Below are positions 8,991 through 16,279 of a stretch of DNA of 35,713 bases, in pieces. Position 1 is the stretch's first letter. Every line of letters begins with the position of its first letter. The notes under the pieces were generated by a model that saw only the letters and a program-made list of their open reading frames with translations, made no database searches and was not told where the DNA came from. Source of the DNA: Nitrosopumilaceae archaeon (GTDB lineage: Archaea > Thermoproteota > Nitrososphaeria > Nitrososphaerales > Nitrosopumilaceae); assembly GCA_005798405.1 (NCBI GenBank), contig SYJQ01000046.1, positions 1-35,713 on the forward strand, written 5' to 3'. The position numbers and the translations under genes are program-made.

Positions 8991-9826
8991 TTTATCATCC
9001 TCTCTATTTCCCTAATATTCAAATTTGAATTTACTAATTTACTGAGTTTGTTAATCTCATTTTCTATTTTATCAAAATTTTTCTTATTCCAAGTGATATT
9101 CTTTGCTTTACCACTCAATGAATCTTCTTCTGGTAGATCTAAATCAATCATTGGTATTGTACCCAATACTGAACATTTTGTTATTTCTTTAATTTTTTTA
9201 AAACCTGGTTTAAGAATATTTATGTCTCCTCGAAATTTATTTATGATAAATCCTTTGATTAATTTTTGATGCTTTTTCTCTAAAAGCGACATAGTACCCA
9301 CAATACTAGCAAATGAACCTCCTCTATCAATATCCGTAATTAATAATACTGAAGAATTAGATAACTCTGCCATTCTCATATTTGCTATATCAGATTTTTC
9401 TAAATTAATTTCAGTTGGGGATCCAGCTCCTTCTAAAATAATAAGATCATATTTTTTTTGAAGAAGTTTAAGTGATTTTGTAGCAATTTCCAGTCCTTGA
9501 GTTTTTACAAATTTTTGATAATATTCAGTAGCATGCATTTTCTTGAACATTTTTCCGTTGAGGTATACATTACTATAGTAATTACCAAGAGGTTTTAGTA
9601 GAATTGGATTTAGATCAGGTGTGATTTCACATCGTGCAGCTATTGCTTGTATGGCCTGGGCTCGAGATATTTCAAAATCTTTTGTCTTATAGGCGTAATT
9701 TGACATATTTTGAGATTTAAACGGTGCTACTGATAATCCTCTATCTGCAAAAATCCTACATAATGCTGCAACTAGTGTTGTTTTACCAGATCCTGATGAT
9801 GTGCCCTGAATCATTAATGATTTCAT
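8987..9826 (-). CDS. cobQ: Cobyric acid synthase, N-terminal synthetase domain only (lacks GATase)
   Basis: The 279-residue protein carries the ATP-binding synthetase domain of CobQ/CbiP: P-loop GTSSGSGKTT (residues 8-17), VAPFKSQNMSN, NPILLKPLG, EGAGSPTEINL, DIDRGGSFA and GFIINKFRGDI. Full-length CobQ is about 480-500 residues, with a C-terminal class I glutamine amidotransferase domain that supplies ammonia from glutamine. Here the reading stops soon after LPEEDSL, and the stop overlaps the cbiB start by 4 nt, so no room or remnant of the GATase domain exists. The intact overlap argues against a random frameshift. It would amidate side chains b, d, e and g of adenosylcobyrinic diamide, either with free ammonia or with a separate amidotransferase subunit (inference). 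Confidence 0.9.
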   Translation of the reverse strand: MKSLMIQGTSSGSGKTTLVAALCRIFADRGLSVAPFKSQNMSNYAYKTKDFEISRAQAIQAIAARCEITPDLNPILLKPLGNYYSNVYLNGKMFKKMHATEYYQKFVKTQGLEIATKSLKLLQKKYDLIILEGAGSPTEINLEKSDIANMRMAELSNSSVLLITDIDRGGSFASIVGTMSLLEKKHQKLIKGFIINKFRGDINILKPGFKKIKEITKCSVLGTIPMIDLDLPEEDSLSGKAKNITWNKKNFDKIENEINKLSKLVNSNLNIREIERMIN

Positions 9827-10896
9827 AATTTCTCCAAAGCTTTGATTAATTTTTCATTTTCTTTTCTTGTCTTTACAGCAATTCGAATATAATTATCATT
9901 CAAACCTCGAATTGTACTACAATCACGAATCAGAATTTTATTTTGAAGTAATTTTGTTTGCAATATTTTCGATTTTATCTTTGTTTTTATTAAAATAAAA
10001 TTTGTTGAAGAAGCATTACATTGAAAACTTTTTAGTTTAGAAATAGAATTGATTAAATAAAATGATTCTTTTTTAATTATTTCTTTTGCTTTTAGTAGAT
10101 AAAATGGATTGGAGAGAGCTGCAGATGCTGCCTGTTGGGCCAATCCTGATACATTCCAAGGAATTTTAATTTTGTTTAAAATAGAAATAATTTGTTTTGA
10201 TCCTATACCATAGCCAATTCGTAGACCAGCTAGAGCAAATGATTTAGTTAGAGAACGTAAAACAAACAAATTGTCATATTTTTTGACGAGTTTGATGACA
10301 GATTCATCATGATCTGGCACTAATTCAATAAAACATTCATCAATGAAAACTAAAGTTTTCTTTTTATTTGCAGATATGATTATCTTTTGCAAAGTTTTTT
10401 TTTTGATCAGAGAGCCTGTCGGATTATTTGGATTGCAAATAAAGATGCAACCATTGTTTGGAAGTTTTGAAATAAAATCATCAGAATCTTTTTCTAGATT
10501 CATTGTTTTAAAAAACGAGACTTTGGAGCCACTGAGTTTTGCTGCAGATTCATACTCACCAAAGGTTGGAATTGGAATCAAAACTGATGTTTTGTTTGAT
10601 AAAAAGGCTTGACAGAAATTATAGATTATTTCTGTAGCGCCGTTTCCTACCACAATTTGAGAGTGGGATATTTTGGTATAGTCCTGCAAATGCAATCTAA
10701 GTTGGGTAGATTCCGAATCAGGATAGATTTGAATTGCATCTAAATGATTTTTTATGGTTTTACGCACAAGTTGGGAAGTGCCAATAGGACTGATATTTGA
10801 GCTAAAATCCAATATATCAGAACTCGGGTGAGTTATTGAAAATGGCCCTCCATGATGAACTCGCTTATGTAGGGATATGTTGGGATTTATCCTCAT
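9823..10896 (-). CDS. cobD: L-threonine-phosphate decarboxylase-like PLP aminotransferase (CobD/HisC family)
   Basis: The 357-residue fold-type I PLP enzyme begins with VHHGGPF and DFSSNISPIG, the typical CobD opening. VVGNGATEIIY binds cofactor phosphate, CNPNNPTGS contacts the ring, and the Schiff-base Lys lies in LRSLTKSFALAGLRIGYG near residue 215. Sequence alone does not separate CobD (threonine-phosphate decarboxylase, making aminopropanol phosphate) from HisC (histidinol-phosphate aminotransferase). Placement as first gene of a cobalamin operon, immediately before cobQ and cbiB, favours CobD. It overlaps cobQ by 4 nt. It has its own TATA box upstream and heads the five-gene operon. Confidence 0.82.
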   Translation of the reverse strand: MRINPNISLHKRVHHGGPFSITHPSSDILDFSSNISPIGTSQLVRKTIKNHLDAIQIYPDSESTQLRLHLQDYTKISHSQIVVGNGATEIIYNFCQAFLSNKTSVLIPIPTFGEYESAAKLSGSKVSFFKTMNLEKDSDDFISKLPNNGCIFICNPNNPTGSLIKKKTLQKIIISANKKKTLVFIDECFIELVPDHDESVIKLVKKYDNLFVLRSLTKSFALAGLRIGYGIGSKQIISILNKIKIPWNVSGLAQQAASAALSNPFYLLKAKEIIKKESFYLINSISKLKSFQCNASSTNFILIKTKIKSKILQTKLLQNKILIRDCSTIRGLNDNYIRIAVKTRKENEKLIKALEKL

Positions 10897-10916
10897 AATT
10901 TGAAATAACCTGTGCT

Positions 10917-10924
10917 AATATAGT
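10917..10924 (-). promoter_or_regulatory. TATA box of the cobalamin operon
   Basis: On the minus strand actatatt is centred ~25 nt upstream of the ATG at 10896, consistent with a leaderless or near-leaderless transcript. The gap to the divergent asd gene is 83 bp. No cobalamin riboswitch-like structure is visible there; the gap is too short for one. Confidence 0.55.
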
Positions 10925-10979
10925 ATGTTTTGGTCAAATTCAGAAAACGATTATTAATTGAATGGAGAATTTTTAAATC

Positions 10980-12062
10980 GTGGATAAGAAACGAGTAGCA
11001 ATTGTAGGAGTTACAGGTTCTGTAGGACAAGAATTTGTGCAATCACTAAATAATCATCCTTGGTTTGAAGTTACACAGATTGCAGCATCTGAGCGCTCTG
11101 CTGGAAAAAAATATCTTGATGCCATTAGAGATCCCAACAGTGGAATAATATCTTGGGAAGTAGATGGTCAAATTCCTGAATACATTAAAGAGATGACTGT
11201 AAGAAATATTGATGAATTAGATTTATCACAATTAGATTTGGTATTCTCTGCAGTTGAATCAAATGCTGCTAGAGACATTGAAACTAAAATTGCAGCAGAG
11301 TTACCAGTAATTTCAACAAGTTCTGCTTATCGTTATGAAGAAGATGTACCTATTTTAATTCCTGGAATAAATGATGAGCAGTCAGAATTATTAGAAATAC
11401 AAAAGAAAAACAGAAATTGGAAAGGTTGGGTAGCACCACTTCCAAATTGCACCACTACAGGTTTAGCAATTACTTTAAAACCACTTTATGAAAAATACGG
11501 TGCAAAAAAGGTAATGATGACTTCAATGCAAGCTATATCTGGTGCTGGACGTGCTCCTGGTGTTTCTGCAATGAATATTACTGATAACATAATACCGTAT
11601 ATCGCAAAAGAGGAAGAAAAAGTAAGAATTGAAACTAGAAAGATTCTTGGTAAATTAAAGAACGGAAAAATTGAAGATGCAAACATCAGAGTAAGTTGTA
11701 CATGTACCAGAGTTCCTGTAATTGATGGTCATACAGAATCAGTCTTTGTAGAAACTGAAAAAGACATAGATCCACAAATTGCAAAACAGGTCTATGACGA
11801 TGCCAACAAGGAAAGTACGGTGGTAGGTCTTCCTTCATCTCCTGAGAAATATTATGCATTTCATGAAGATCCAACAAGACCTCAACCAAGAATGGAGCGT
11901 AGTGTTGGTGATGGTATGACAACAACAATTGGAAGAGTTGAGAAAGAACAATTGTTTGATCATGGTTTAAAGTATGTGTTGTTTTCACATAATAAAAAAA
12001 TGGGATCAGCAAAAGGTGCTGTTTTGTTGGCAGAGATGCTTTACAAAAAAGGTAAAATTTAG
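10980..12062 (+). CDS. asd: Aspartate-semialdehyde dehydrogenase (possibly malonyl-/succinyl-CoA reductase)
   Basis: The 360-residue product starts at GTG 10980, with ggag about 12 nt upstream. The N-terminal VAIVGVTGSVGQ loop binds NADP. The catalytic Cys157 lies in PLPNCTTTGL, and a conserved His in VIDGHTESVFVE. This is the archaeal/fungal-type Asd, which reduces aspartyl phosphate to the semialdehyde for Thr, Met and Lys synthesis. In Metallosphaera and Sulfolobus a close paralogue of this family is the malonyl-CoA/succinyl-CoA reductase of the 3-hydroxypropionate/4-hydroxybutyrate cycle. Thaumarchaea run a variant of that cycle, so this alternative role cannot be excluded. It is followed by the Lrp regulator and ctaB on the same strand. 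Confidence 0.88.
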   Translation: MDKKRVAIVGVTGSVGQEFVQSLNNHPWFEVTQIAASERSAGKKYLDAIRDPNSGIISWEVDGQIPEYIKEMTVRNIDELDLSQLDLVFSAVESNAARDIETKIAAELPVISTSSAYRYEEDVPILIPGINDEQSELLEIQKKNRNWKGWVAPLPNCTTTGLAITLKPLYEKYGAKKVMMTSMQAISGAGRAPGVSAMNITDNIIPYIAKEEEKVRIETRKILGKLKNGKIEDANIRVSCTCTRVPVIDGHTESVFVETEKDIDPQIAKQVYDDANKESTVVGLPSSPEKYYAFHEDPTRPQPRMERSVGDGMTTTIGRVEKEQLFDHGLKYVLFSHNKKMGSAKGAVLLAEMLYKKGKI

Positions 12063-12091
12063 ACTATTTTTTGTAATTTTTACAATAATAA

Positions 12092-12099
12092 CTTTATAA
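12092..12099 (+). promoter_or_regulatory. TATA box upstream of the Lrp/AsnC gene
   Basis: ctttataa is centred ~29 nt before a GTG at 12125 that is in frame with the Lrp coding region but is followed two codons later by TAA. The box predicts a transcript beginning near 12120-12125. Confidence 0.45.
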
Positions 12100-12133
12100 G
12101 ATCCAGAAATCTAGATCGTTTCGGGTGTTTTAA

Positions 12134-12601
12134 ACGGTAAAAGTTGATGAATTAGATTTACAAATTTTATCAGAATTATCTAATGATGCATCGATATCAG
12201 TTCCAAGATTATCAAAAAAAATTAATGTAAATTCATCAGTAGTGTATTCAAGAATTAAACGTCTGGTAAAACGAAAATTAATTGAACGTTTTACAATTGT
12301 TGTAAATGATGCAGAACTTGGTTACAATGTAAAGGCATTAACAGGAATAAACATGGATACAAAACAACGAGATCATATTATTGAAGAATTATTCAAAATA
12401 GACGGAGTAAGAGAAGTTGCCGAAGTTACAGGAAGATTTGATATTTTGGTAACCATGTATGCAAAATCATTAGATCAGATGCACAAAATGGTATCTGAAA
12501 AAATTGGACGCATTGAAGGAATACAATCATCAGAGTCATTTATTGAAATGAAGTCTCGCGCAAAAGCAATGCCATATAAGTCATTAAAGGATAGTGACTG
12601 A
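12134..12601 (+). CDS. Lrp/AsnC-family transcriptional regulator (no canonical start codon)
   Basis: The first ATG/GTG/TTG in the frame is GTG 12242, which would remove most of the DNA-binding domain. The frame is open from 12134 and codes VDELDLQILSEL then SVPRLSKKINV, the standard AsnC helix-turn-helix, followed by VVYSRIKRLVKR (recognition helix). Residues after ~65 form the RAM ligand-binding/dimerisation domain, with a GVREVAEVTGRFDILV block. Counted from 12134 the protein is 155 residues, the usual family length. The preceding codon is TAA (12131), with GTG TTT just before it, so the start is either a near-cognate codon (ACG 12134) or hidden by a base change. ctaB begins 2 nt after the stop. 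Confidence 0.85.
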   Translation, partial: TVKVDELDLQILSELSNDASISVPRLSKKINVNSSVVYSRIKRLVKRKLIERFTIVVNDAELGYNVKALTGINMDTKQRDHIIEELFKIDGVREVAEVTGRFDILVTMYAKSLDQMHKMVSEKIGRIEGIQSSESFIEMKSRAKAMPYKSLKDSD

Positions 12602-12603
12602 CA

Positions 12604-13533
12604 TTGCAAAAACAAAAATCTGAATCTCGTGTTGCAGTATATTATGAATTAACAAAACCAAAAATTTGGTATTTACTAGTTTTTACTGCATTTGGAGCAA
12701 CCTTAACTGCATCAAATATTTACAATATTGAAGTTTCTCCTGCAACGTGGATATTGATGTTATTCTCTGTTGCTGCTGGATCGGCTGCAGCTAATACTCT
12801 AACGAATTATCATGACAGAGACATAGATGCAATAATGGAGAGAACAAAAAACAGACCACTTCCATCAAAAAGAATCTATCCTGCTGAAAAAGCTAGAAAT
12901 TTTGGCCTTGCATTAGCTGGAATCTCTTTGGTTTTAGCATTTGGAATTTCATTTACAACTACTCTAGAACAAGGTCTTTGGGCAACTGCCTTTATCGCAT
13001 TTGGATTACTAAACAATATTCTTGTTTATTCATACATGTTAAAGCGGAGTTCTAGAACCAACATAATTTTAGGTGGTTTATGCGGTGGTTCTCCTCCAAT
13101 GATAGGATGGGTAGCTGTGACTATGACAGATTTATGGACGATGGGTTTAGCAATGGCAGGACTAGTGTTTATTTGGATTCCAATGCATATTTGGGCTTTA
13201 ACCTTACATTTCAAAGAAGATTATAACAAAGTCAATGTTCCAATGTTGACAGCTGTACAATCTGAAAAAACATCAGCAAGAGCAATTGCAGGTTCAACTT
13301 TTGTAATGGTTTTATTTTCAATTGCACCGTTCTTTTTAACAATTGAAAATGGTGAACCGATGGTTGGTTCAGTTTATTTGTGGACTGCAATAGCATCTGG
13401 TGCTTTAATGATCATATTATCAGCTTGGGTAATAACAAAACCTATAGAAAAAGCATCCTGGACATTGTTCAAGTTTTCCAGTCCATATTTGGCAGTTTTG
13501 TTCATAGCGCTAATGATTGATTCAGCATTATAA
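12604..13533 (+). CDS. ctaB: Protoheme IX farnesyltransferase (heme O synthase)
   Basis: The 309-residue UbiA-superfamily membrane protein starts at TTG 12604 and has about eight to nine hydrophobic helices. The prenyl-diphosphate Mg site is the NYHDRDIDAIMERTKNRPLP block near residue 67, which is diagnostic for CtaB. A second motif, HIWALTLHFKEDY near 196, is also family-typical. It adds a farnesyl group to protoheme to make heme O, which is needed for heme-copper terminal oxidases, and so fits an aerobic respirer. It lies 2 nt behind the Lrp regulator, suggesting co-transcription. The 3' end overlaps the convergent small gene by 6 nt. Confidence 0.95.
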   Translation: MQKQKSESRVAVYYELTKPKIWYLLVFTAFGATLTASNIYNIEVSPATWILMLFSVAAGSAAANTLTNYHDRDIDAIMERTKNRPLPSKRIYPAEKARNFGLALAGISLVLAFGISFTTTLEQGLWATAFIAFGLLNNILVYSYMLKRSSRTNIILGGLCGGSPPMIGWVAVTMTDLWTMGLAMAGLVFIWIPMHIWALTLHFKEDYNKVNVPMLTAVQSEKTSARAIAGSTFVMVLFSIAPFFLTIENGEPMVGSVYLWTAIASGALMIILSAWVITKPIEKASWTLFKFSSPYLAVLFIALMIDSAL

Positions 13534-13761
13534 TATACTGTTATTTTTATCCAAACTATTTAGCTCGGATGTAATTTTAGAATGTGTTTGCATAAGTGAT
13601 TCAATTTCATTTTGTAATTGAGAAGAATTCCATTTAGAATTAACTAGCAAAGTCAATTTCATAATAATACTCCATTGAATATTATTTTGTTCATCAATTA
13701 ATTCAAGAAATCGTTTCCCTTTTTCATCTTCTGACATAATTTTTAAATATTTCACAATCAT
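13528..13761 (-). CDS. Small hypothetical protein, 77 aa
   Basis: Unrecognised. The ORF begins at ATG 13761; a second ATG at 13737 (MSEDEKGKRF) would give a 69-residue product. The sequence is helical and polar, rich in Glu, Asn, Ser and Leu, with no cysteines, signal peptide or membrane segment. It is convergent with ctaB and overlaps it by 6 nt. Reasonable composition and compact placement suggest it is real, but no function can be given. Confidence 0.55.
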   Translation of the reverse strand: MIVKYLKIMSEDEKGKRFLELIDEQNNIQWSIIMKLTLLVNSKWNSSQLQNEIESLMQTHSKITSELNSLDKNNSIL

Positions 13762-13892
13762 AAAAAGTTAGCAGAAAGCATACATCAAGATTAACTTAAA
13801 TGAAATTCTCAATTATCAGTAAATTAAATTATTTTCCATTGTTGGTAATTATATAATTTCATAATTTTATTAGCAGATAAGATTTACAAATA

Positions 13893-14060
13893 TTGTTGAA
13901 ATGTAGCATATCAGAGTGTAAGATTAGAGCCGAGCACTTAGTAAAAATAGGATTTAAAGAAACTAGAAATTTATGCAAATATCATTATGATTTATTTAAG
14001 AACAAAGAAGAAAAACACATACCAGGTTTTAGTAAAGCATCAAAATTTAAAGAAAAATAG
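13893..14060 (+). CDS. Short Cys/His protein (possible zinc finger), 55 aa
   Basis: An open frame between a TAA at 13878 and the TAG at 14058 starts at TTG 13893 (or TTG 13896). It codes a basic 55-residue protein beginning LLKCSISECKIRAEH and containing LCKYHYDLF. The C-x5-C ... C-x2-H spacing looks like a small zinc-binding site of the kind common in thaumarchaeal mini-proteins. No SD is obvious. The high Lys content (about 20 percent) agrees with nucleic-acid binding, which is inference. It fills what is otherwise a 363-bp gap before the Lys-rich Trp-repeat protein. Confidence 0.5.
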   Translation: MLKCSISECKIRAEHLVKIGFKETRNLCKYHYDLFKNKEEKHIPGFSKASKFKEK

Positions 14061-14124
14061 GCACATAATTCTTACATTTTGAAATAATTGAAAACTTTAA
14101 CATCTACTATTTGGAATGTAGTTT

Positions 14125-14598
14125 ATGGCTATAAAGAAGAAAACTAGTCCAAAAAAGAAGCCGGTAAAAAAATTAGTTGCTAAACCAATAAAACAAACAA
14201 AGCCTTCAACAAATAAACCAGAATTTGAAAAGGCATGGAATGAATATAATTCCGCATTAAACGTATGGAAGGAATCACTAGCACAGTGGCAAAAAGCAAC
14301 AAACGATACATTGATGACATATCATGATGCATGTCAAAGAGCTTTAGAGTCAGATACAGAACTTTTGAAAAAAGTTAGCTCAAGTTGGGAAAATACATGG
14401 CATGAAATAGGTCCAGAATACATAAAGCAACAAACAAAGATGATTGAAAATATATTTAAAGAAACTAACATTGACTCAATTAAAAAATTTAATGAGCAGT
14501 GGGAAAAATTTTTAAAAACTTCGGGGGATGATTCAATTAAAGCATATCAAGAAGCCATTAAACAATTTAATCAAACTTGGCAATCAAGTCATGAATAA
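14125..14598 (+). CDS. Lys-rich Trp-repeat protein, phasin-like (paralogue of 16280-16693)
   Basis: The 157-residue product has a very basic tail (residues 1-30, Lys/Pro/Thr-rich) and a helical, Trp-rich body with repeated motifs of the form FxxxWxxxL. Residues 122-140 (FNEQWEKFLKTSG...) and the following YQEAIKQFNQTW align column by column with the last repeat and tail of the protein at 16280-16693, so the two are paralogues. Amphipathic helices with regularly spaced aromatic residues suggest a surface- or granule-binding role such as a phasin or PhaE-like partner of PHA synthase. The Lys tail could instead bind nucleic acid. I do not recognise a named family. Confidence 0.8.
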   Translation: MAIKKKTSPKKKPVKKLVAKPIKQTKPSTNKPEFEKAWNEYNSALNVWKESLAQWQKATNDTLMTYHDACQRALESDTELLKKVSSSWENTWHEIGPEYIKQQTKMIENIFKETNIDSIKKFNEQWEKFLKTSGDDSIKAYQEAIKQFNQTWQSSHE

Positions 14599-14650
14599 TA
14601 ATATTTTTTTAAATTAAAATAGATAAAAATTCAAAGATAAATTTTTAAGA

Positions 14651-15025
14651 TTATTCCATTATGCATATTTCATCTGAAAAAGAAATAGCTGATAAAACAT
14701 CATTAAAATTAATTGGTTTTGTAAGAAATGCAAGAACACCTAAACTAGTACATTCCTGAAAAATTTCAATACGGTCATTACCAGTTATCACTATAATTTT
14801 AGATGTTGGATCTTGAAATCTAATTTTTTTTAAAACACTTAATCCATCAAGTTTAGGTATTACCAAATCTAAGAATACAAGTTCAGGTTTTTGAGAATAA
14901 TATTTCTCAATTGCTTCAATTCCATCACTTGCCTCAGCTACAACATCATGATCATGTGCCAAAAGAAAATCCTTCAACAGAAAGCGTGATTCTTCAGAAT
15001 CATCAACAATCATCATTCTAGTCAT
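14651..15025 (-). CDS. Stand-alone response regulator receiver domain
   Basis: The 124-residue protein is a complete CheY-like receiver and nothing more. Acidic pocket residues are D8/D9 in MIVDDSEES, the phospho-acceptor is D53 in VFLDLVIPKLDG, the switch Thr is in IIVITGND and the conserved Lys is in FLTKPINF. With no output domain it must act through protein contact or as a phosphorelay carrier. No histidine kinase lies in the window. A second stand-alone receiver is at 33854-34204. Confidence 0.93.
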   Translation of the reverse strand: MTRMMIVDDSEESRFLLKDFLLAHDHDVVAEASDGIEAIEKYYSQKPELVFLDLVIPKLDGLSVLKKIRFQDPTSKIIVITGNDRIEIFQECTSLGVLAFLTKPINFNDVLSAISFSDEICIME

Positions 15026-15139
15026 ACATTATAGTTCACATTAATGAATTTAGAATAGTGAGTGTATGAAAGAATGACGTACACTTAATCTAGCCACAAA
15101 AAATAGGATTATAATTGGTTTTATCAAATTCATTTTAAA

Positions 15140-15517
15140 ATGGAAATATCAATTGAACCATGGAAGAAATTAGTAATTCATGAAGTCATAGAATACAAAT
15201 TTGATGACTGGGTAAAACAAATAGCATTCAGTACCAGATCATCAGGAGGTGCGATTCCAACTATGCAATGGACAAATGGAATTGTGTTTTCTCCTTCTAA
15301 TTTTCCAACAACAAACGTAACAGTTGAAGAACAATTGAAGGGAATACTTCATTGGTCATCCGTATCTTTTGCAATAAAAGAAAAATTCGAGAAGCAAATA
15401 GTAATTGAAAATGCTACAATAAATCTTGTAGATGTTAGCGTAAATGAAATTTTTAAAGAACTTGCACAAAATCTAAAGAAGCAATCAAAATTTGCAATCA
15501 ATTCTGGCAAAGAATAA
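15140..15517 (+). CDS. Conserved-looking hypothetical protein, 125 aa
   Basis: Unrecognised. A soluble alpha/beta protein of 125 residues starting at ATG 15140, with a central Gly/Thr-rich segment (RSSGGAIPTMQWTNG) that resembles a ligand loop and a basic C-terminal helix. There are no cysteines or membrane segments. Its stop codon shares a base with the ATG of the next gene (TAATG at 15515-15519), so the two are translationally coupled and probably work together. Confidence 0.75.
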   Translation: MEISIEPWKKLVIHEVIEYKFDDWVKQIAFSTRSSGGAIPTMQWTNGIVFSPSNFPTTNVTVEEQLKGILHWSSVSFAIKEKFEKQIVIENATINLVDVSVNEIFKELAQNLKKQSKFAINSGKE

Positions 15518-16203
15518 TGAATATTGAAGAAAAAATAGAAGAGTGTGAGTACATTCTAAAACGAATGAGGCAATTTGATCCTGATCCATATTATGTAAAT
15601 TATTTTTTTAATTCATATCTTTTTTTGGTGAATAAAGTATATGCCGGAATTTTTGAAGAAGCAAATAGGGATTTTGGGTTATTTGTATCAGAAAAATTTG
15701 ATAGAGATACACTTTTAGAAAAAGCAAAAATAAAAAATGATCAAAAGGCAATTGACTTTATCTCATGGTTTGATGAAAAATATGATGAGGAACATAAAAA
15801 TGTGTATCCAAATTTTATTAAAAAAAGTTGTAAATTCCAAAAAGAACATAAAAAATTTCCAAAGATCAAGATTATGATTAGTACAAAGGAGAGATATCCA
15901 GGAGATCCTAATCAAGAAATTACATCTGATTTAAAAAATGAAAAATTAAAATCAAAAGATGAATTACAAATTGAAATAAGAAGACAAATTCCGATATTTT
16001 TAGAGGTAATTAATTACAAAAGAAGTATCCATAATGAGCCAAAAATTAATGAAAAACAGGTTTTTGTTTCAACGTTTTTAGATATAGATAGTAATGATGA
16101 AAATATAGAAATTGTATACGCTTCCAAAATTTACATTTCCGTAATGAAGAGATTTTTAATTGAGGCAAGAGAGAAAATCAGAGAATTGACTACATGGACA
16201 TGA
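15517..16203 (+). CDS. Hypothetical protein, 228 aa, coupled to upstream gene
   Basis: Unrecognised. It is a highly charged, helical cytosolic protein with many Lys and Glu residues. The N-terminal ~60 residues contain an aromatic block (PDPYYVNYFFNSYLFL) and residues ~60-100 more helix, followed by a basic linker (KEHKKFPKIK) and a C-terminal helical part. The N-terminal half could be a small HEPN-like helical bundle, but the RxxxxH motif of HEPN nucleases is not evident, so I do not assign it. It starts at ATG 15517 with a 1-nt overlap with the preceding gene. Confidence 0.75.
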   Translation: MNIEEKIEECEYILKRMRQFDPDPYYVNYFFNSYLFLVNKVYAGIFEEANRDFGLFVSEKFDRDTLLEKAKIKNDQKAIDFISWFDEKYDEEHKNVYPNFIKKSCKFQKEHKKFPKIKIMISTKERYPGDPNQEITSDLKNEKLKSKDELQIEIRRQIPIFLEVINYKRSIHNEPKINEKQVFVSTFLDIDSNDENIEIVYASKIYISVMKRFLIEAREKIRELTTWT

Positions 16204-16279
16204 TTTTGGAAATGTTCATTAGTTTTTTCATTTGAGATGGATTACAAATAAAGAAAGAAAAGAGTTCTAACTTCTCAAT

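Noticed and set aside
8987-9826. CobQ as a frameshifted full-length gene
   Set aside because: The sequence directly after the stop is the start of cbiB with a 4-nt overlap; no GATase remnant is found in any frame.
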